Assembly (NCBI GenBank): GCA_000827325.1
Contig: KN832884.1
Coordinates: 346,953-410,952, forward strand
From: Oidiodendron maius Zn
Taxonomy: Eukaryota; Ascomycota; Leotiomycetes; Myxotrichaceae
Direction: 5' to 3'
DNA: 64,000 nt
Below the pieces are notes generated by a model. It was not told the origin of the DNA and made no database searches. It saw only the letters and a list, made by a program, of their open reading frames with translations. The position numbers were made by a program, and so were the translations under genes. Positions 24,936 to 36,644 of this stretch are shown here, one piece after another. How positions within the stretch are numbered: the first letter of the stretch is position 1; each line of letters starts with the position of its first letter.

Positions 24936-25513
24936 GCTGCTCTCTATTTGATCTGCTTAGATGGGTATCGAATCTGCCACCTACGCTCTAGCCACTTCTG
25001 AAGTAGACCGTCAAGGAATGAGTATTTCTTTCCAAATAGCGTTGACAGATATGAAGTTGCACCTAGGTTCGAGAACTGGGAAACCAATTGCTTTTGCTGC
25101 TAGAAAACGGAAATACTGCCTGATGTAGGTTGCGCTTTGTCTCAACAGCGTCATCTCACAGCGGATGCCTTGTCCTGCAGGGTATTGGTGCCTCAGTTAC
25201 AAGGCCAAAATTGGCATATGATTCGACCAGTATTTACGTCTTCAAAGTGAAAGGACCGGAGTTTCTCTTTATTTGAGAGCTTCTCGTCACGTTGGAAATC
25301 AGGCAAAATATATTGTACTTATTTAATAATAATCGTCCACTTACATTGGGGGTGAATTTTGCAAACACGTACAATCTTTTGCTTCCGCGCGCTAAGACTA
25401 CCATATATCACGGCTATTAATCGCCCCCATCGCGAATTCTTCATACAGTAACACCATCGACGCCACGCCCAAGCTTTATCGTCGGACTGGCAACAGATGA
25501 CCCAACTATCACG
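24936..25513. promoter_or_regulatory. Divergent 5' region between vps2 and fzo1
   Basis: The two genes are head to head, so these 578 bases must hold both promoters. I see no strong TATA box or palindromic site. Confidence 0.45.
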
Positions 25514-28309
25514 ATGAGCCAGGAACACAAAGCCAAGGGGAGGACTCCGGGGGAGAGGCGGGACAATGTGCCGCGCGCATCCAACCGGCCACAGTACATG
25601 ACCGTGGGATCCGGCTCGACATCAGAGAGCGCCGCTCGGCTTCAGGCATTGTTGGACAACGACTCTGGGTATGGAGGGAGCGTCGCGGGCGATAGCAACT
25701 GGAATCCGACATTGACGGAAGACAGGCCGACGCCTGTGCATTCACCCATGATCCGAGGAGAGAGCAGTGAAGCTGCAGAAAACGAGAGGCGTATGCAGGC
25801 CAGTGCAATACATCAATTATGGTATAATCAGCATCGGGTCGCCCTTGCAAGGTCGATAAACAGAGTGGTAGATCTGCTGAAAGGATTGCAAGAGGAGAAT
25901 GCGGTTTGGCCGGCAACATATCCCTCAGTGCAACGCGCTGAAGCATCAAGCCCGACTGTATCGTCCCCGCGACGAAGCTTGACACATACACAATCGACGA
26001 CAGAGGTATTACCTAGAGAAGCATCACCTCGACCTTCGCTGCTCCAACGCGCCCAGACCTCGGTTGGAGAAGGGACGAGTGGCGAGGCAGAATCGAGTAA
26101 GGTTGCAGAAGAGAGGCCAGCCCCAGAACCGCGATTAGTATCTCCACAAATCGCACAAGAGTTCTCAATCTTGAAACTGGACCTTAAGTTAGGGGCACTG
26201 CACCAAACAGAACTCGTGCACTCCCTCGAGAAAAACTCGATAGCTTCGCTTCTGGATGGAAAGATCAGTTCAAGTATACGGCATCTGCTCTCACTCCGGG
26301 AAAGAATAGAGGATACGTCTAGCAAGGTGCTTGTTACAGGAGATCTGAACGCTGGCAAGTCAACATTCTGCAATGCTCTCCTGAGGAGGAAGATTTTGCC
26401 AGAAGACCAGCAGCCGTGCACGAGCATATTCTGCGAAGTTCTCGACGCGCGAGAGAATGCCGGGGTGGAGGAGGTACATGCAGTGCATAAAGATGCTGTT
26501 TATAACAGACATGACGAGAGCACGTATGATGTGCTTGCGCTGGAGGATTTGGAAAAGTTGGTCACCGATAACGAGCATTATAATCAGTGCAAGGTTTACG
26601 TCAGAGATGTGCGCTCGATTGACGAGTCTTTACTTAACAATGGAGTCGTGGATATCTCGATAATTGATGCTCCTGGTCTGAATTATGACACGACGAAGAC
26701 AACTGCAGTGTTTGCTCGCCAGGAGGAGATTGATGTTGTAGTCTTCGTTGTTTCAGCCGCTAATCACTTTACCATGACTGCCAGAGAGTTTATTTGGGCA
26801 GCTGCCGCGGAGAAGGCATATATCTTCATCGTTGTCAATGGCTACGACACTATTAAGGACAAGGAGCGATGTCAGAAGATGATCTTGGAGCAAGTGTCTG
26901 GTCTCAGTCCTCAAACATCCAAGGAGTCATCGGAACTTGTCCATTTCGTTTCGAGCAATGCTATTCCGACAGGACCTAGTCCACCTCCTGGCGGGAACGG
27001 TGGCAGCGGAAGCGCCAGTGGTGGTGGTGGAGATGGTCCCGATTTCGATGGCCATTCAGATCCAAAAGGTAAAGGAAAAGATAAGGAGAAGATCCGAGAT
27101 TTCGAAAACTTAGAGCAGTCGCTAAGACGATTCGTTCTGGAGAAACGTGCTCGTTCAAAGCTGGCACCCGCTAAAACATACCTGCTGAACGTTCTCGGGG
27201 ATGTGCACACCCTCGCACAGGTAAACCAAGAGGTTGCTCAGTCAGAGCTAGACCGTGTGACAAAAGAGCTCGCAGAGTTGGAACCTGCACTGGAGGCGTC
27301 GAAGAAGGCAAAGGCCGAAGTGAGTGATGATATCGACAAGACAATTGAAGATACCTGCAAGGAAATCTACAGTCATACCCGACAAACCCTCACAACAACG
27401 ATAGCTGATGCAGCAGGCGCAGACCTCGGTGTACCTTACCCTGGCCTCCTAAGTGCCTTCCAATACGCAGAGGACATAAAAGAAGCAATTCTATCACAGG
27501 TCTCTACCTCTGTTGCCAATTGTGAAGAACACGCCCGCACTAAGACCATACATGGTGTGAACTCCATCAAGCAGCTAGGCATTTTACATCTGGGGGACGA
27601 GTACACAGAGCTGAGTTTCAGAAGCGATATGATGTTCAGAAGGAAACGGGATATTCTAGCAAAGCAGATTGAGGTCGAGACGGAATTATGGGATTTCTTT
27701 GACTTCTCAACTCTCCTACAAAAGCAGGAAAAGATGGCTGGCACAGGCATGGCCATGACGGTAGCTACGGTTGTAGGTGGTCGAATGATGGGTGGATTTG
27801 GCTGGGTCGATGGAGCTTTGGGAATAGCAAAGATCGCTGGCAGCCATAATTTGCGCAAGCTGGCTGTCCCAGGAGCTTTCCTATGCGGTAAGTCATAATA
27901 TTGTCATTTATACCATGTTCATAAATTAAGCCACTAACACCGCCCAGCTATCGCCGCAGTATACTATATCCTGGACCAGATACCAAATTCCCTCCCGCAA
28001 CGCCTCTCTACCAAAATCTCCTCTCAGCTCCATTCCATCGACTACGTTCATTCCAACAGTGATCGCATCTCCTCCTCTGTTCGCAAGATTCTGCGCACAC
28101 CCGCCAACAACCTGCGCGTTGGTCTGCAGCGCTCCGTCGAGCAGCTAGGCTCCAAACGTGAAGACACTCGAAAGATCAAGGGCGAGAGCGAGATCGCCCG
28201 CAAGTACTTCGGCAACCTCGTCGTTCAAAGCAGGGAAATTCGCGGCGCTGTCGAGGCTGTCGATCTGGAAGGTCCTGCTCCGGGCGTCGCCGCTGCTTAT
28301 GATTCATGA
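25514..28309 (+). CDS. fzo1: Mitofusin Fzo1, outer-membrane fusion GTPase
   Basis: Exons 25514-27887 and 27948-28309 join within a codon (LC-A-IAAVYY) to give 911 residues. A disordered N-terminal 200 residues leads to a first heptad region, then the dynamin-type GTPase: P-loop GDLNAGKS (276-283), PCTSIF switch I (Thr303) and DAPG (385-388). A Gly/Ser-rich linker (about 487-505) follows before the helical bundle. Near the C-terminus two hydrophobic stretches (AMTVATVVGGRMM and the AVPGAFLCAIAAVYYIL segment) form the membrane anchor; the intron cuts the second. A last helical region ends the protein. Fzo1 drives mitochondrial outer-membrane fusion. Confidence 0.94.
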
Positions 28310-29102
28310 TTTGATTTCGACTTGATTTGATACGTTTCTCCTATACCCTTAGCCCGAAGCCACTTCTTCCATTCTCATATTTGTTTTATCCCCGCGTAAG
28401 CCAGACGCGAGTCACACGAGTTTTTTTGGGGGTTTTTTTTCAAAGGCGTTTGAAAAGCGGGATATACAATATGATGGGTGGAAAGAAGGGCATCTGTCAC
28501 AAACATGCATTGGTGGCTAGGAGATGCTTGCTCGGTTGCCTAACTCCTTCTCCGGGCAATGAACTTAATTTGAGTCGAGGAATGTTCTGAATTACTCCCC
28601 GCTTCTTCTTTTCAAGTTGAAAAATTCTTATTGATTCAACCCCTAGAGTGTAGATAAATACATAAAACTGTAATACCACGTAACCAGCCTTACCTTCTTT
28701 GCAAAGCGTTTGAGTTACCTCTTTTGGCTATCTTTCGGAAGGAATGTCGACGTGGGCACGTATATATATGTATGTGTATGTACAGGACGTATATTAATGT
28801 ACTTATATACCACAATCCTACATCCCCTTTCTTCAATTCATGGTCTCATTACTTATCTTCCTATCTCCCTGTTGTTGGTATAGCGTCGTATCGTATCATC
28901 TCATATCGTAAGTATGCAAAATCCCCAGTACTGGAAAGAGTAAGGAAGAAAATACAAAAAAAAGCATTGTCCCTCGCCCGCCATCGTACAATCTGTCTGT
29001 CGGTCTGTCAAATGATATTCCACCATCGTTATTATGATCATCATCATTGATTTTCCTCATGTTCAGCAAAACCAAGTATATCCCCCGAAGGAGCTCCTTG
29101 TA
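28310..29102. other. Convergent intergenic region
   Basis: This lies between the 3' ends of fzo1 and the disordered-protein gene. It contains T-rich runs near 28418-28440 and TATATATG/TATGTG alternations near 28760-28785. No gene is recognised. Confidence 0.4.
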
Positions 29103-31421
29103 TTAAATCCCCTGTGCAGCCTCCGTCAACACAGTCAAAAGACTCATCGCTGCGCCTCCTATGCCAGCGGCAGTGACATCTCGATGCCCTATTTTAAAAC
29201 CCTTCTTCCTGTCTTTCTCCTTGTCTTTCTCCTTGTCCTTCTCTTTTTCCTTGTCCCTCTCTCGTTCCCTTTCTCGGTCACGTTCTCGACGGTCCTTCTT
29301 CCTCGCCTCGCGCTCTCTCTCCCTTTCCCTTTCCTCCCTTTCTCTAGCCCTCTCGCGCTCGCGCTCGCGATGATCTCGATCATATTCCCGGTCATAATCA
29401 CGGTCATACTCGTCGCTGTGGTAGAACCCGTCTCGAGAAGACCGCCCGAAGTCGTGCCTACTCCGGCCCTCAGACGCCCAACCTGGTGACTGGACAGTAG
29501 ATTGGGGCGTTTGGGAGTGCGTGTAGTTAGGAGCTTTGGCGTTTTTCAAGATGGAGCGGGGTGGTTTGACGTCTTTGTGATGCGGTTGACGGGGGTGCTC
29601 GGATTCGGAAGACGTGTGCCCCTGGTCTGAGTCGGACGCGCTGTGGCGAGGAGTCGGGATGGACCGCGGGAAGGTAGAGGGGCGGGGGCGTTGGGGAGAC
29701 TGAGGCTGACTGTGAGGAGTGGGAGCGGGATGGTGATGGTGAGGATGGTAGGGAGGATGATGAGCGTGGGAATGGTCTGAATGAGGGCGACGGGCGGATC
29801 GGAGAGCAGCAGAGCGGGCCGCGAGGGAGCGGATCTCAGACCCGGGGAGGACGCCTAGGACAGCGACGAATTCCGGGCGACTGGATATATTAGTTTTGTT
29901 GCTAGCATGTTCAGACGTGTTTGAAACTTACGCTTCGTACCGTCGCCCATCTTGAGCGAGTACTTCGGGAGAGACTAGACGCCTATCGATCTTCGTCCAC
30001 AGAGCATCTGGCTTAATAGTGTTCCCCTTCTCATCAGGCGCAAGCTGTGTGGCACCTGGCCTAGGGCTTGTACTGAGACGATCTTGAAGGGGTGCGTTTG
30101 GCAGAGGGCTTGTACTAAGGTAGATATTCGGTTGTGGGTTTGGTGCAGGAATGGGCATCTCCCCCGGATGAGAGTGTACAGCTCCATTCTCGAGCATCCT
30201 TGGTCGATGTACGATTGGTGGCCCTGCTTGGTTATCCACGATAGAACCGGCATTGAAGCTTCCAGGTGCTCCCGGTGGTCGAATCGTTAGGGCCTGACTA
30301 AGAGCGATCAGTTCTTCAGTATTAATAACCTCGCCGTCGGTGGGAAATTTCGGACGCTCCAAAGAGCAGTCAGAATCGTCCTCCTCGTCTGAAGTGCCAT
30401 CTGTATTAACGTAATAGCGGTCTTTTGCGTCTGATGGAGGAGCCTTTGGCATTTGGGTAATTTCGGCCCTAGGCTGAGCAGTGCCTTCCGTCCTTGACTC
30501 TGGTTTTCGACGCTCAAATTTCATCGAAGGTGGGAACTTCATATTATCCTCTCTAGCGAGCATTTCCTTCGTCCCAGTATCCTCCCTTTGAATTTGCTGG
30601 AGTGGAAAGGAAGCTGGTCTCGCTTCCGGTGGTGGCAGTTGTGCAGCCTCTGGCCATCGGTTCGTTGGTGGGCCTGCTGGATGAGGTGGGATGATATCTT
30701 CTGATGGAGGGCAATCAAGGAGTCCTTCCTGGTCCATTTCTCGAATGTAGGCTCGAAGTACATCCTGAAATTATGACGGATTAGTATAGCTCGACATCTT
30801 GTTTTGAGAAGTGTCATATCGTACCTCATTTTGCTGCAACACTTCGCTCGAGAACCCTTCTGCGATCAACTCTCGCCTGAATTGTTTCCATGCTTCTTTA
30901 TTACCATCTTCATGTCTCTGTCCTAATCTTGCAGCAATCGCATCCACCTTATCCAGTAATATATCCAGCTGACCATCCGTATTATCCAAGTTCGAGGTCA
31001 TTGTCGACGGAGGTAGTTGAATCGAATCTAGGAACGCTGTCAAGCTCCTCTTCTGACTGATCAACTTTACTCTAATCGCGCCCAACTGATCCATCTCATT
31101 ACTTCCTATCTTAGGCTTTCCTGAGCCGCTGGCACCGCGCTTACTCCCATATTTCAGCACCAGTGCGTCCAGCTGTTGGAGTGTTGAGTCGCAGTCCGCT
31201 ATCGTAGGAGCCAGCCGGTGCGTCCACATCGAGCGATCGCGATTCAGAGGCGACTTGGGCGCCTCAACCTCATATTTGAGGTGGCGTAGGACTGTGTGCA
31301 AACTTCGTACCTCGTGGGAGATCTCATCATATTCCCCGCCCGCGGCGCGGCACTCGCGATAGAGGGTTTTGCAGAGGGTAACAACAGCGATAATATCTGC
31401 GGGCGATGCGCCGAAACTCAT
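29103..31421 (-). CDS. Large disordered protein with fungal N-terminal helical domain
   Basis: Exons 31421-30825, 30764-29932 and 29880-29103 give 735 residues. The N-terminus (MSFGASPADIIAVVTLCKTL, then YDEISHEVRSLHTVLRHL) is the helical domain seen at the start of many fungal STAND-like or signalling proteins; no NACHT or kinase motif follows here. The middle is Pro-rich and disordered with an acidic patch (GTSDEEDDSD). A short ordered block includes LWTKIDRRLVSPEVLAQDG and RPEFVAVLGVLP. A His/Pro-rich region follows, then a long RE/RD/KEKD mixed-charge stretch. The protein ends with a hydrophobic segment (AAGIGGAAMSLLTVLTEAA) that could be a membrane or helical tail. I do not assign a function. 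Confidence 0.75.
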
Positions 31422-31881
31422 TTGGATGTAGTCGATGCGGATTTCAAGTTCTGAGGGTTATGCTGAACTCATGGTCTGTTGTCGAGGGATGAAGAAAGGC
31501 TCGCGACGTTAGAGTTCCCAGATTCTATCACCAGCGAAGGTGATGACGGCACAGCCTTGGGCGATATAATCTTGCCCTAAAGCAGCAAGTTACAAGTGCC
31601 AAGAAGGAGGGGAGCGATTCACCGAGCAGCGAGTAAGAAGGCTGCGACAGGGGAGCTGAAAAACAGGTAGCACTTTAAGAGCCAATCAAGCCCGGCTAGA
31701 AACCTTCTGGCACATCCACAGGGCTGTCTAGTGGCCGAGTATGATTCGGAGAAGGCAAAGCGGCGCAGCTCACGAATAATTTGGTACTGTATCGACAAAT
31801 TGGTTATTTTATGCATATCCGGCGGCAACATTCCCGGTCTCAGCCTCAACCCAACACTGTGAGGCGGAAGCTGGAGTACTA
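31422..31881. other. intergenic, no gene seen
   Basis: This is the 5' flank of the disordered-protein gene, up to the transposon insertion site at the TA of 31880-31881. Nothing else is recognised. Confidence 0.4.
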
Positions 31882-32018
31882 TCCCCCCCCTTGAATAATT
31901 GTACATACTCCACTTAATTTGCCACTGAATCCCCCTTATTTTGAGTGTATTTCATGGTGTTTTATGGATATTTCAGGTTCACCGCCTTCTAAATTCAGTA
32001 ATATTATTAAGAACTAGT

Positions 32019-33364
32019 CTAGTATCGAGTCGGCCCTCCATTTGCATCAATAACTGCTCTGCATCGCGCCCTCCAGGAGTCATAAAGGCTCTTAATATAA
32101 GAGTCTGGTACTGCATTCCAGGCGTCTAGTATTATTTGCCTTAATTGAGCCAGCGATATCTTAGACGGGTTATATCTAGCGCGCCAGTAATGCTCCTGGA
32201 TCCAATTCTTTATCCAATTCCAGACATGCTCAATAAGGTTCAAGTCGGGAGAGTATGTTGGCCATCGAATCCAGCGTATTCGACGCTCAAGTAAATGAAT
32301 CCNNNNNNNNNNNNNNNNNNNNNNNNNNNNNNNNNNNNNNNNNNNNNNNNNNNNNNNNNNNNNNNNNNNNNNNNNNNNNNNNNNNNNNNNNNNNNNNNNN
32401 NNNNNNNNNNNNNNNNNNNNNNNNNNNNNNNNNNNNNNNNNNNNNNNNNNNNNNNNNNNNNNNNNNNNNNNNNNNNNNNNNNNNNNNNNNNNNNNNNNNN
32501 NNNNNNNNNNNNNNNNNNNNNNNNNNNNNNNNNNNNNNNNNNNNNNNNNNNNNNNNNNNNNNNNNNNNNNNNNNNNNNNNNNNNNNNNNNNNNNNNNNNN
32601 NNNNNNNNNNNNNNNNNNNNNNNNNNNNNNNNNNNNNNNNNNNNNNNNNNNNNNNNNNNNNNNNNNNNNNNNNNNNNNNNNNNNNNNNNNNNNNNNNNNN
32701 NNNNNNNNNNNNNNNNNNNNNNNNNNNNNNNNNNNNNNNNNNNNNNNNNNNNNNNNNNNNNNNNNNNNNNNNNNNNNNNNNNNNNNNNNNNNNNNNNNNN
32801 NNNNNNNNNNNNNNNNNNNNNNNNNNNNNNNNNNNNNNNNNNNNNNNNNNNNNNNNNNNNNNNNNNNNNNNNNNNNNNNNNNNNNNNNNNNNNNNNNNNN
32901 NNNNNNNNNNNNNNNNNNNNNNNNNNNNNNNNNNNNNNNNNNNNNNNNNNNNNNNNNNNNNNNNNNNNNNNNNNNNNNNNNNNNNNNNNNNNNNNNNNNN
33001 NNNNNNNNNNNNNNNNNNNNNNNNNNNNNNNNNNNNNNNNNNNNNNNNNNNNNNNNNNNNNNNNNNNNNNNNNNNNNNNNNNNNNNNNNNNNNNNNNNNN
33101 NNNNNNNNNNNCATCTCTTCTTCTTTGAGGAGTAGCCCTATGACGATTGGCGTACTGTATTTGTCGATTTGTAACATGAAGCTCTTGCCTGATTTTGCTC
33201 CAAGGGACCTTGAATAAGAGTGCAGTCTTAATCGCAATGCGCTGATCGCGTGTTGTATCTAGAGAGTCAGTCGGTATCTCGGATAATTCTTCTAGTTCAG
33301 ATTCAGTCGGAATTTCAGACTCAGGAAGGGACTCGCACGTAGTGTTTGATTCTTGAGAAGCCAT
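32019..33364 (-). CDS. Tc1-type (DDE_3) transposase, middle unknown
   Basis: The enzyme would cut and paste the surrounding element. About 84 N-terminal residues (33364-33112) and about 94 C-terminal residues (32302-32019, ending DANGGPTRY) are readable. The rest falls in the N run, so the first two catalytic aspartates cannot be seen. The declared gap length puts the two visible parts in different frames, but N-run lengths are usually estimates. Activity cannot be judged. Confidence 0.7.
32303..33111. other. Assembly gap (809 N)
   Basis: This is an unsequenced stretch inside the transposon. Open frames across it are artefacts. The usual cause is collapse of a multicopy repeat in assembly, which fits the transposon having other near-identical copies. 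Confidence 0.99.
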
Positions 33365-33530
33365 AATTGAGACGATTAAACTGTATACACTGTATACTAG
33401 GTGTGTGGTGTTGCTTAAATTCTGCCAAAACACCGGTATTCTAGAGGGTTCTAAGGTAAATAAGCAGGGGGTTGATAAAAAGTGGGGAATGTACAATTAT
33501 TCAAGGGGGGGGATAGTAGTTACATGGTGG

Positions 33531-33730
33531 CATCCCGTCTATTTCGTACAGGCCCGAATAATCCAAGCTTTGAAGTCCGAGCTTCTAAGAGCTTTCTAAC
33601 CAAGTAGAGCAAGAACTTGGCAATTCTCAGGTATACATTGGCTAACATCCCTTGTTTTTGTGGAATCTTCGAGAGGTGCACGGACGGAAAAGGTTGGATT
33701 ATTTGGGCCTGTACGAAGTAGATGGGTCGG
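33531..33730. mobile_element. 200-bp inverted-repeat (MITE-like) element
   Basis: The left arm 33531-33570 and right arm 33691-33730 are inverted copies with about 34 of 40 bases alike. The best shared block is TTCGTACAGGCCC followed by an AATAATCCAA block. The inner 120 bases have no coding capacity. The arms differ from the neighbouring Tc1 TIRs, so it is another family. Exact outer ends and target duplication are unclear. Confidence 0.55.
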
Positions 33731-33860
33731 TTAATAATAAGGGGTTGGACGTGGTACGAGGAAAAAGAAAAGAAAAAAGCTGCGGCCTTTGGCACTTTGG
33801 CATGCAAGGGAGAGTAGAATATTCATTTGTGACAGGTAAAGGCGTTATAGGTAACAGCGA

Positions 33861-36644
33861 TTACACGACGATTCTCTCAAGAGAATATTTCCCGATCTTG
33901 TGACTCTTCAGTCGCCCGATATCTCTGAGGCTACGCTCGTGTACTTCTCCTCCAGCACCGACGCGAAACTTGGATATTGGCTGCTCGGCCTTCAGCCCCA
34001 GAGGCAAGAGCTTGCCTTCATGTTCCGAAGTGGAAATAATGTGAGACCCAAGAGTGGGCTTCGACTTTCGCCACTCCGCTTGCGGCCCATCCCCTCCTGA
34101 TTGTCCCTTCCGTACCATATCGCCATATCGAACCATTTCCGAGGTCAGCCCTCTTAGGTATACGGCTTCCTCCAGGCCCTCTAGCGCAGCACTTACTTCG
34201 AGCTTCAGACTCGCAATGAGTTCCTCGGCTTCGAAACGGTTGCTACTCACTAGTCGAGCATGGCCAGCTAGCCAGCCTCCAGCTCCTACTGCATCGATGC
34301 AGCTGCTAAGGAGACTAGAGATGAGAAGAATAGTGCTGTCCGGGACTCCTGTTTCGTCATCACTCACATCCAATTCGTCGCCGTCCAGATATCTCGACGT
34401 CCATGCTCCCCTAGCCATCTCAAACCTGAGCAGGTATATCAGGGAAACAATTTCCTGACTCGAGTATGTTGTTTGAAGAGCATGCACGATCGAATTCGTC
34501 GGGCATGAATAGAGTTTAGAAAGTGCTAAACTCAGCGCCTCACCCCTGATACCGGATCCTGGACCCAATTGATACTCGGCCAAGGCCAAATCAGCTTCTG
34601 CCTCAGCCTCTAGTTCGGCAACTTGATCCTCGATATTGCCGCTCTCCAAGTTGGAGTCTTCCTCATTCATCAACATCAGTTGTCTTGTCGCTGCGTCCTC
34701 TCCGAACAACTCTAAGCTCTCCATCAGACGTCTAATTGCAGCGAGGAGCTCAGCTGCGCCTAGGTAGTTCACTGATACAAGTGCAAAAAGCAGATCCATT
34801 TGCGGGTCTATTTCGACGATGGCATCTACGAGTTCTCCAGAGGGAATGGATTCCAAGCCTGATTCATGTATCCGATCCCTTAGAGCTAACTCGATATTTT
34901 CCAGGGTCATATTTCCCGTCCTTAACAACCAAGTGAACGTATTTGGTGAGAAGAACGACACGGTAAGGCTCGCGTCAGAGTTGTCTGTTGTCGACAAGGC
35001 AAAAACTTTGCTTAAGGTATATATTACCCATCGTCGATCGACCTCTGATGTAGACTGACTGCTCTCTGCACCTCCCTTTCCACTAGCGTTATTTAATATA
35101 GGCAGCTTTCTCCCGACAAGTTCTTCAAATTGGAGCACATCGCCAGAGGTCACTGCCTCGTCTATGGCCTTGAGATCTGATTTGGATGGCCCTTCATACT
35201 GAATCATCGAGCCCGGAAGGTATGAGAGTATTGTTGTTAACTCGACACCAGCAGATCCCTTAAGACTCTGAGGCCTCTGTTGGCCGCGGGCTGAGCAACC
35301 AAGCGAGTCTATGAGCAGGCCGTCGATACGTGACTTGCCCTGTATTTGAAGTGCGATTAACCCAGTATTGGCAATTGCAATAGCTATTCCAAGCTTAGGA
35401 GAGTAAGACACAAGGGCACACGGGCATCGTTGAGTGCCATTCGCGAGGATGGATGCATTCTTGCTGAGGAACTCTGGCGGAAGCGGGATCGACGCCAACA
35501 TGGATCCGAATTTAGAATTATAAATGGCTAGGGAGGATGCCGTAGATACTATAACAGAAGTTCTCGAGAGCCGCAGAAAGGATGTGGATCCTTTCAGTCT
35601 AAGTTTCGATATTATCTTGGGGGAAACACCCGTTATATCATATGTGAACAGGTAATCTCCACACAGCCGCTGTAAGGTTCCGGACGAGACGTGGATGCTG
35701 AAAGATTCATTGATATGGCCGTGGCTAGTTGTGGAAAGGGTTGTAGTGAGCAAAGGTTCAACTGCGTGCTTTAGTTCGGTCGATTTTGTTGCAGATCTTC
35801 TTGGTAGGGCAACTACGTGAATATTTCGAGCCAAGGTGGGAGTATCAGATCTCGTGATTATAACAAGAACATCTGGGTTGAAACCGTCCTGGGATATTTC
35901 CTGTTGGAAGGTATTAAGAATTCCTTGGCGGCTTTTCAGTATGCCTTGACTTGCAGTATAGGCGTTTGTTAACTGCACGTATTCGACCTGTCCGCTCGAA
36001 ATTGGTGGAGTAGCATCTCTCCCCAAAGCATTAGCAGGAGAAGTCCATTTATCCTCTAGTTTATCCCCGTCAAGGCATTGTATTTCTCCATCCCGTTTTA
36101 CCACAAGGAGGTCAAAAGTAGAATCACTGATCCCGGAATCTCTGGTCGCAGTAACTGTTCCCATGTACACAATCGGCTCTTCCGAGTGTTCCAACTTTCG
36201 AGATACAGTAGATGACTGCGTACTAGATCCAAGTGCGACATCATGAAATAATGTCAGTTGTGCTTGTGTCCTTGCTTCAGATTGTGTTGTAGAAACATAT
36301 GTTCTTCTTTCGACTTGCTTTTTAGAAATTCGAGTTCTCGTCGAACATGGTGCGCAGGTGAAGGTTGTTTGAGGGGGAAGAGCATATGCAGTGACCAATC
36401 TCGCTGCCGATACCTGAGTTCCAATTAGACTACTATGATAATGAGGATATATGGGAAGTCTTACGTCGTACAGGTTGACTCCTTCTCCGTCAATTCCCAC
36501 AACCAGCTCTGCTCTCTTCCTCTTTTTCGATCCTGCTGTACCGCCATACACATCGCTAACCATATAACGCCCAGTTAAGCGGTCGATCGGCTGAGGAAGG
36601 GGTGCCACAGTATATGGATTCTGTAGAGAGATCCTGGACGACAT
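33861..36644 (-). CDS. utp8: Utp8-like U3 snoRNP (t-UTP) subunit
   Basis: The frame is open to 37058, but I take the ATG at 36644: MSSRISLQNPYTVAPLPQPI opens as fungal Utp8 proteins do, and the upstream extension is poor in family features. The product has 927 residues without introns. The N-terminal half looks like a beta-propeller (GRYMVSDVYGG, KKRKRAELVVGIDGEGVNLY, AYALPPQTTFTCAPC). The C-terminal half is helical, with an acidic patch and a basic end (RLKSHKIGKYSLERIVV). Utp8 belongs to the t-UTP subcomplex of the small-subunit processome, which acts on early pre-rRNA in the nucleolus. The assignment is from remembered family blocks. Confidence 0.7.
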   Translation of the reverse strand: MSSRISLQNPYTVAPLPQPIDRLTGRYMVSDVYGGTAGSKKRKRAELVVGIDGEGVNLYDVRLPIYPHYHSSLIGTQVSAARLVTAYALPPQTTFTCAPCSTRTRISKKQVERRTYVSTTQSEARTQAQLTLFHDVALGSSTQSSTVSRKLEHSEEPIVYMGTVTATRDSGISDSTFDLLVVKRDGEIQCLDGDKLEDKWTSPANALGRDATPPISSGQVEYVQLTNAYTASQGILKSRQGILNTFQQEISQDGFNPDVLVIITRSDTPTLARNIHVVALPRRSATKSTELKHAVEPLLTTTLSTTSHGHINESFSIHVSSGTLQRLCGDYLFTYDITGVSPKIISKLRLKGSTSFLRLSRTSVIVSTASSLAIYNSKFGSMLASIPLPPEFLSKNASILANGTQRCPCALVSYSPKLGIAIAIANTGLIALQIQGKSRIDGLLIDSLGCSARGQQRPQSLKGSAGVELTTILSYLPGSMIQYEGPSKSDLKAIDEAVTSGDVLQFEELVGRKLPILNNASGKGGAESSQSTSEVDRRWVIYTLSKVFALSTTDNSDASLTVSFFSPNTFTWLLRTGNMTLENIELALRDRIHESGLESIPSGELVDAIVEIDPQMDLLFALVSVNYLGAAELLAAIRRLMESLELFGEDAATRQLMLMNEEDSNLESGNIEDQVAELEAEAEADLALAEYQLGPGSGIRGEALSLALSKLYSCPTNSIVHALQTTYSSQEIVSLIYLLRFEMARGAWTSRYLDGDELDVSDDETGVPDSTILLISSLLSSCIDAVGAGGWLAGHARLVSSNRFEAEELIASLKLEVSAALEGLEEAVYLRGLTSEMVRYGDMVRKGQSGGDGPQAEWRKSKPTLGSHIISTSEHEGKLLPLGLKAEQPISKFRVGAGGEVHERSLRDIGRLKSHKIGKYSLERIVV

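Larger units (their letters stand above)
31882..33513 (-). mobile_element. Tc1/mariner DNA transposon containing an assembly gap
   Basis: Terminal inverted repeats begin TCCCCCCCCTTGAATAATTG on the left; the right end is its exact reverse complement. They match for 25 bases and then imperfectly to about 34. TA dinucleotides flank both ends (31880-31881, 33514-33515), the Tc1/mariner target duplication. The transposase runs right to left: the N-terminus MASQESNTTC starts at 33364 and includes a helix-turn-helix-like part (VPWSKIRQELHVTNRQIQYA). After the N run (32303-33111) the C-terminus reads YSPDLNLIEHVWNWIKNWIQ, the block carrying the last catalytic acidic residue of Tc1-type DDE enzymes, and ends at 32019. 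The visible parts are free of stops, and the ends are almost perfect, so it may be young. Confidence 0.9.

Noticed and set aside
25828-26427. 199-residue antisense frame in fzo1
   Set aside because: It is a shadow of the mitofusin coding sequence.
29161-29489. Ser/Leu-rich plus-strand frames
   Set aside because: They are antisense shadows of the mixed-charge tract of the minus-strand gene.
32240-33496. Long open frames across the N run
   Set aside because: They are artefacts of translating N; only the transposase ends are real.
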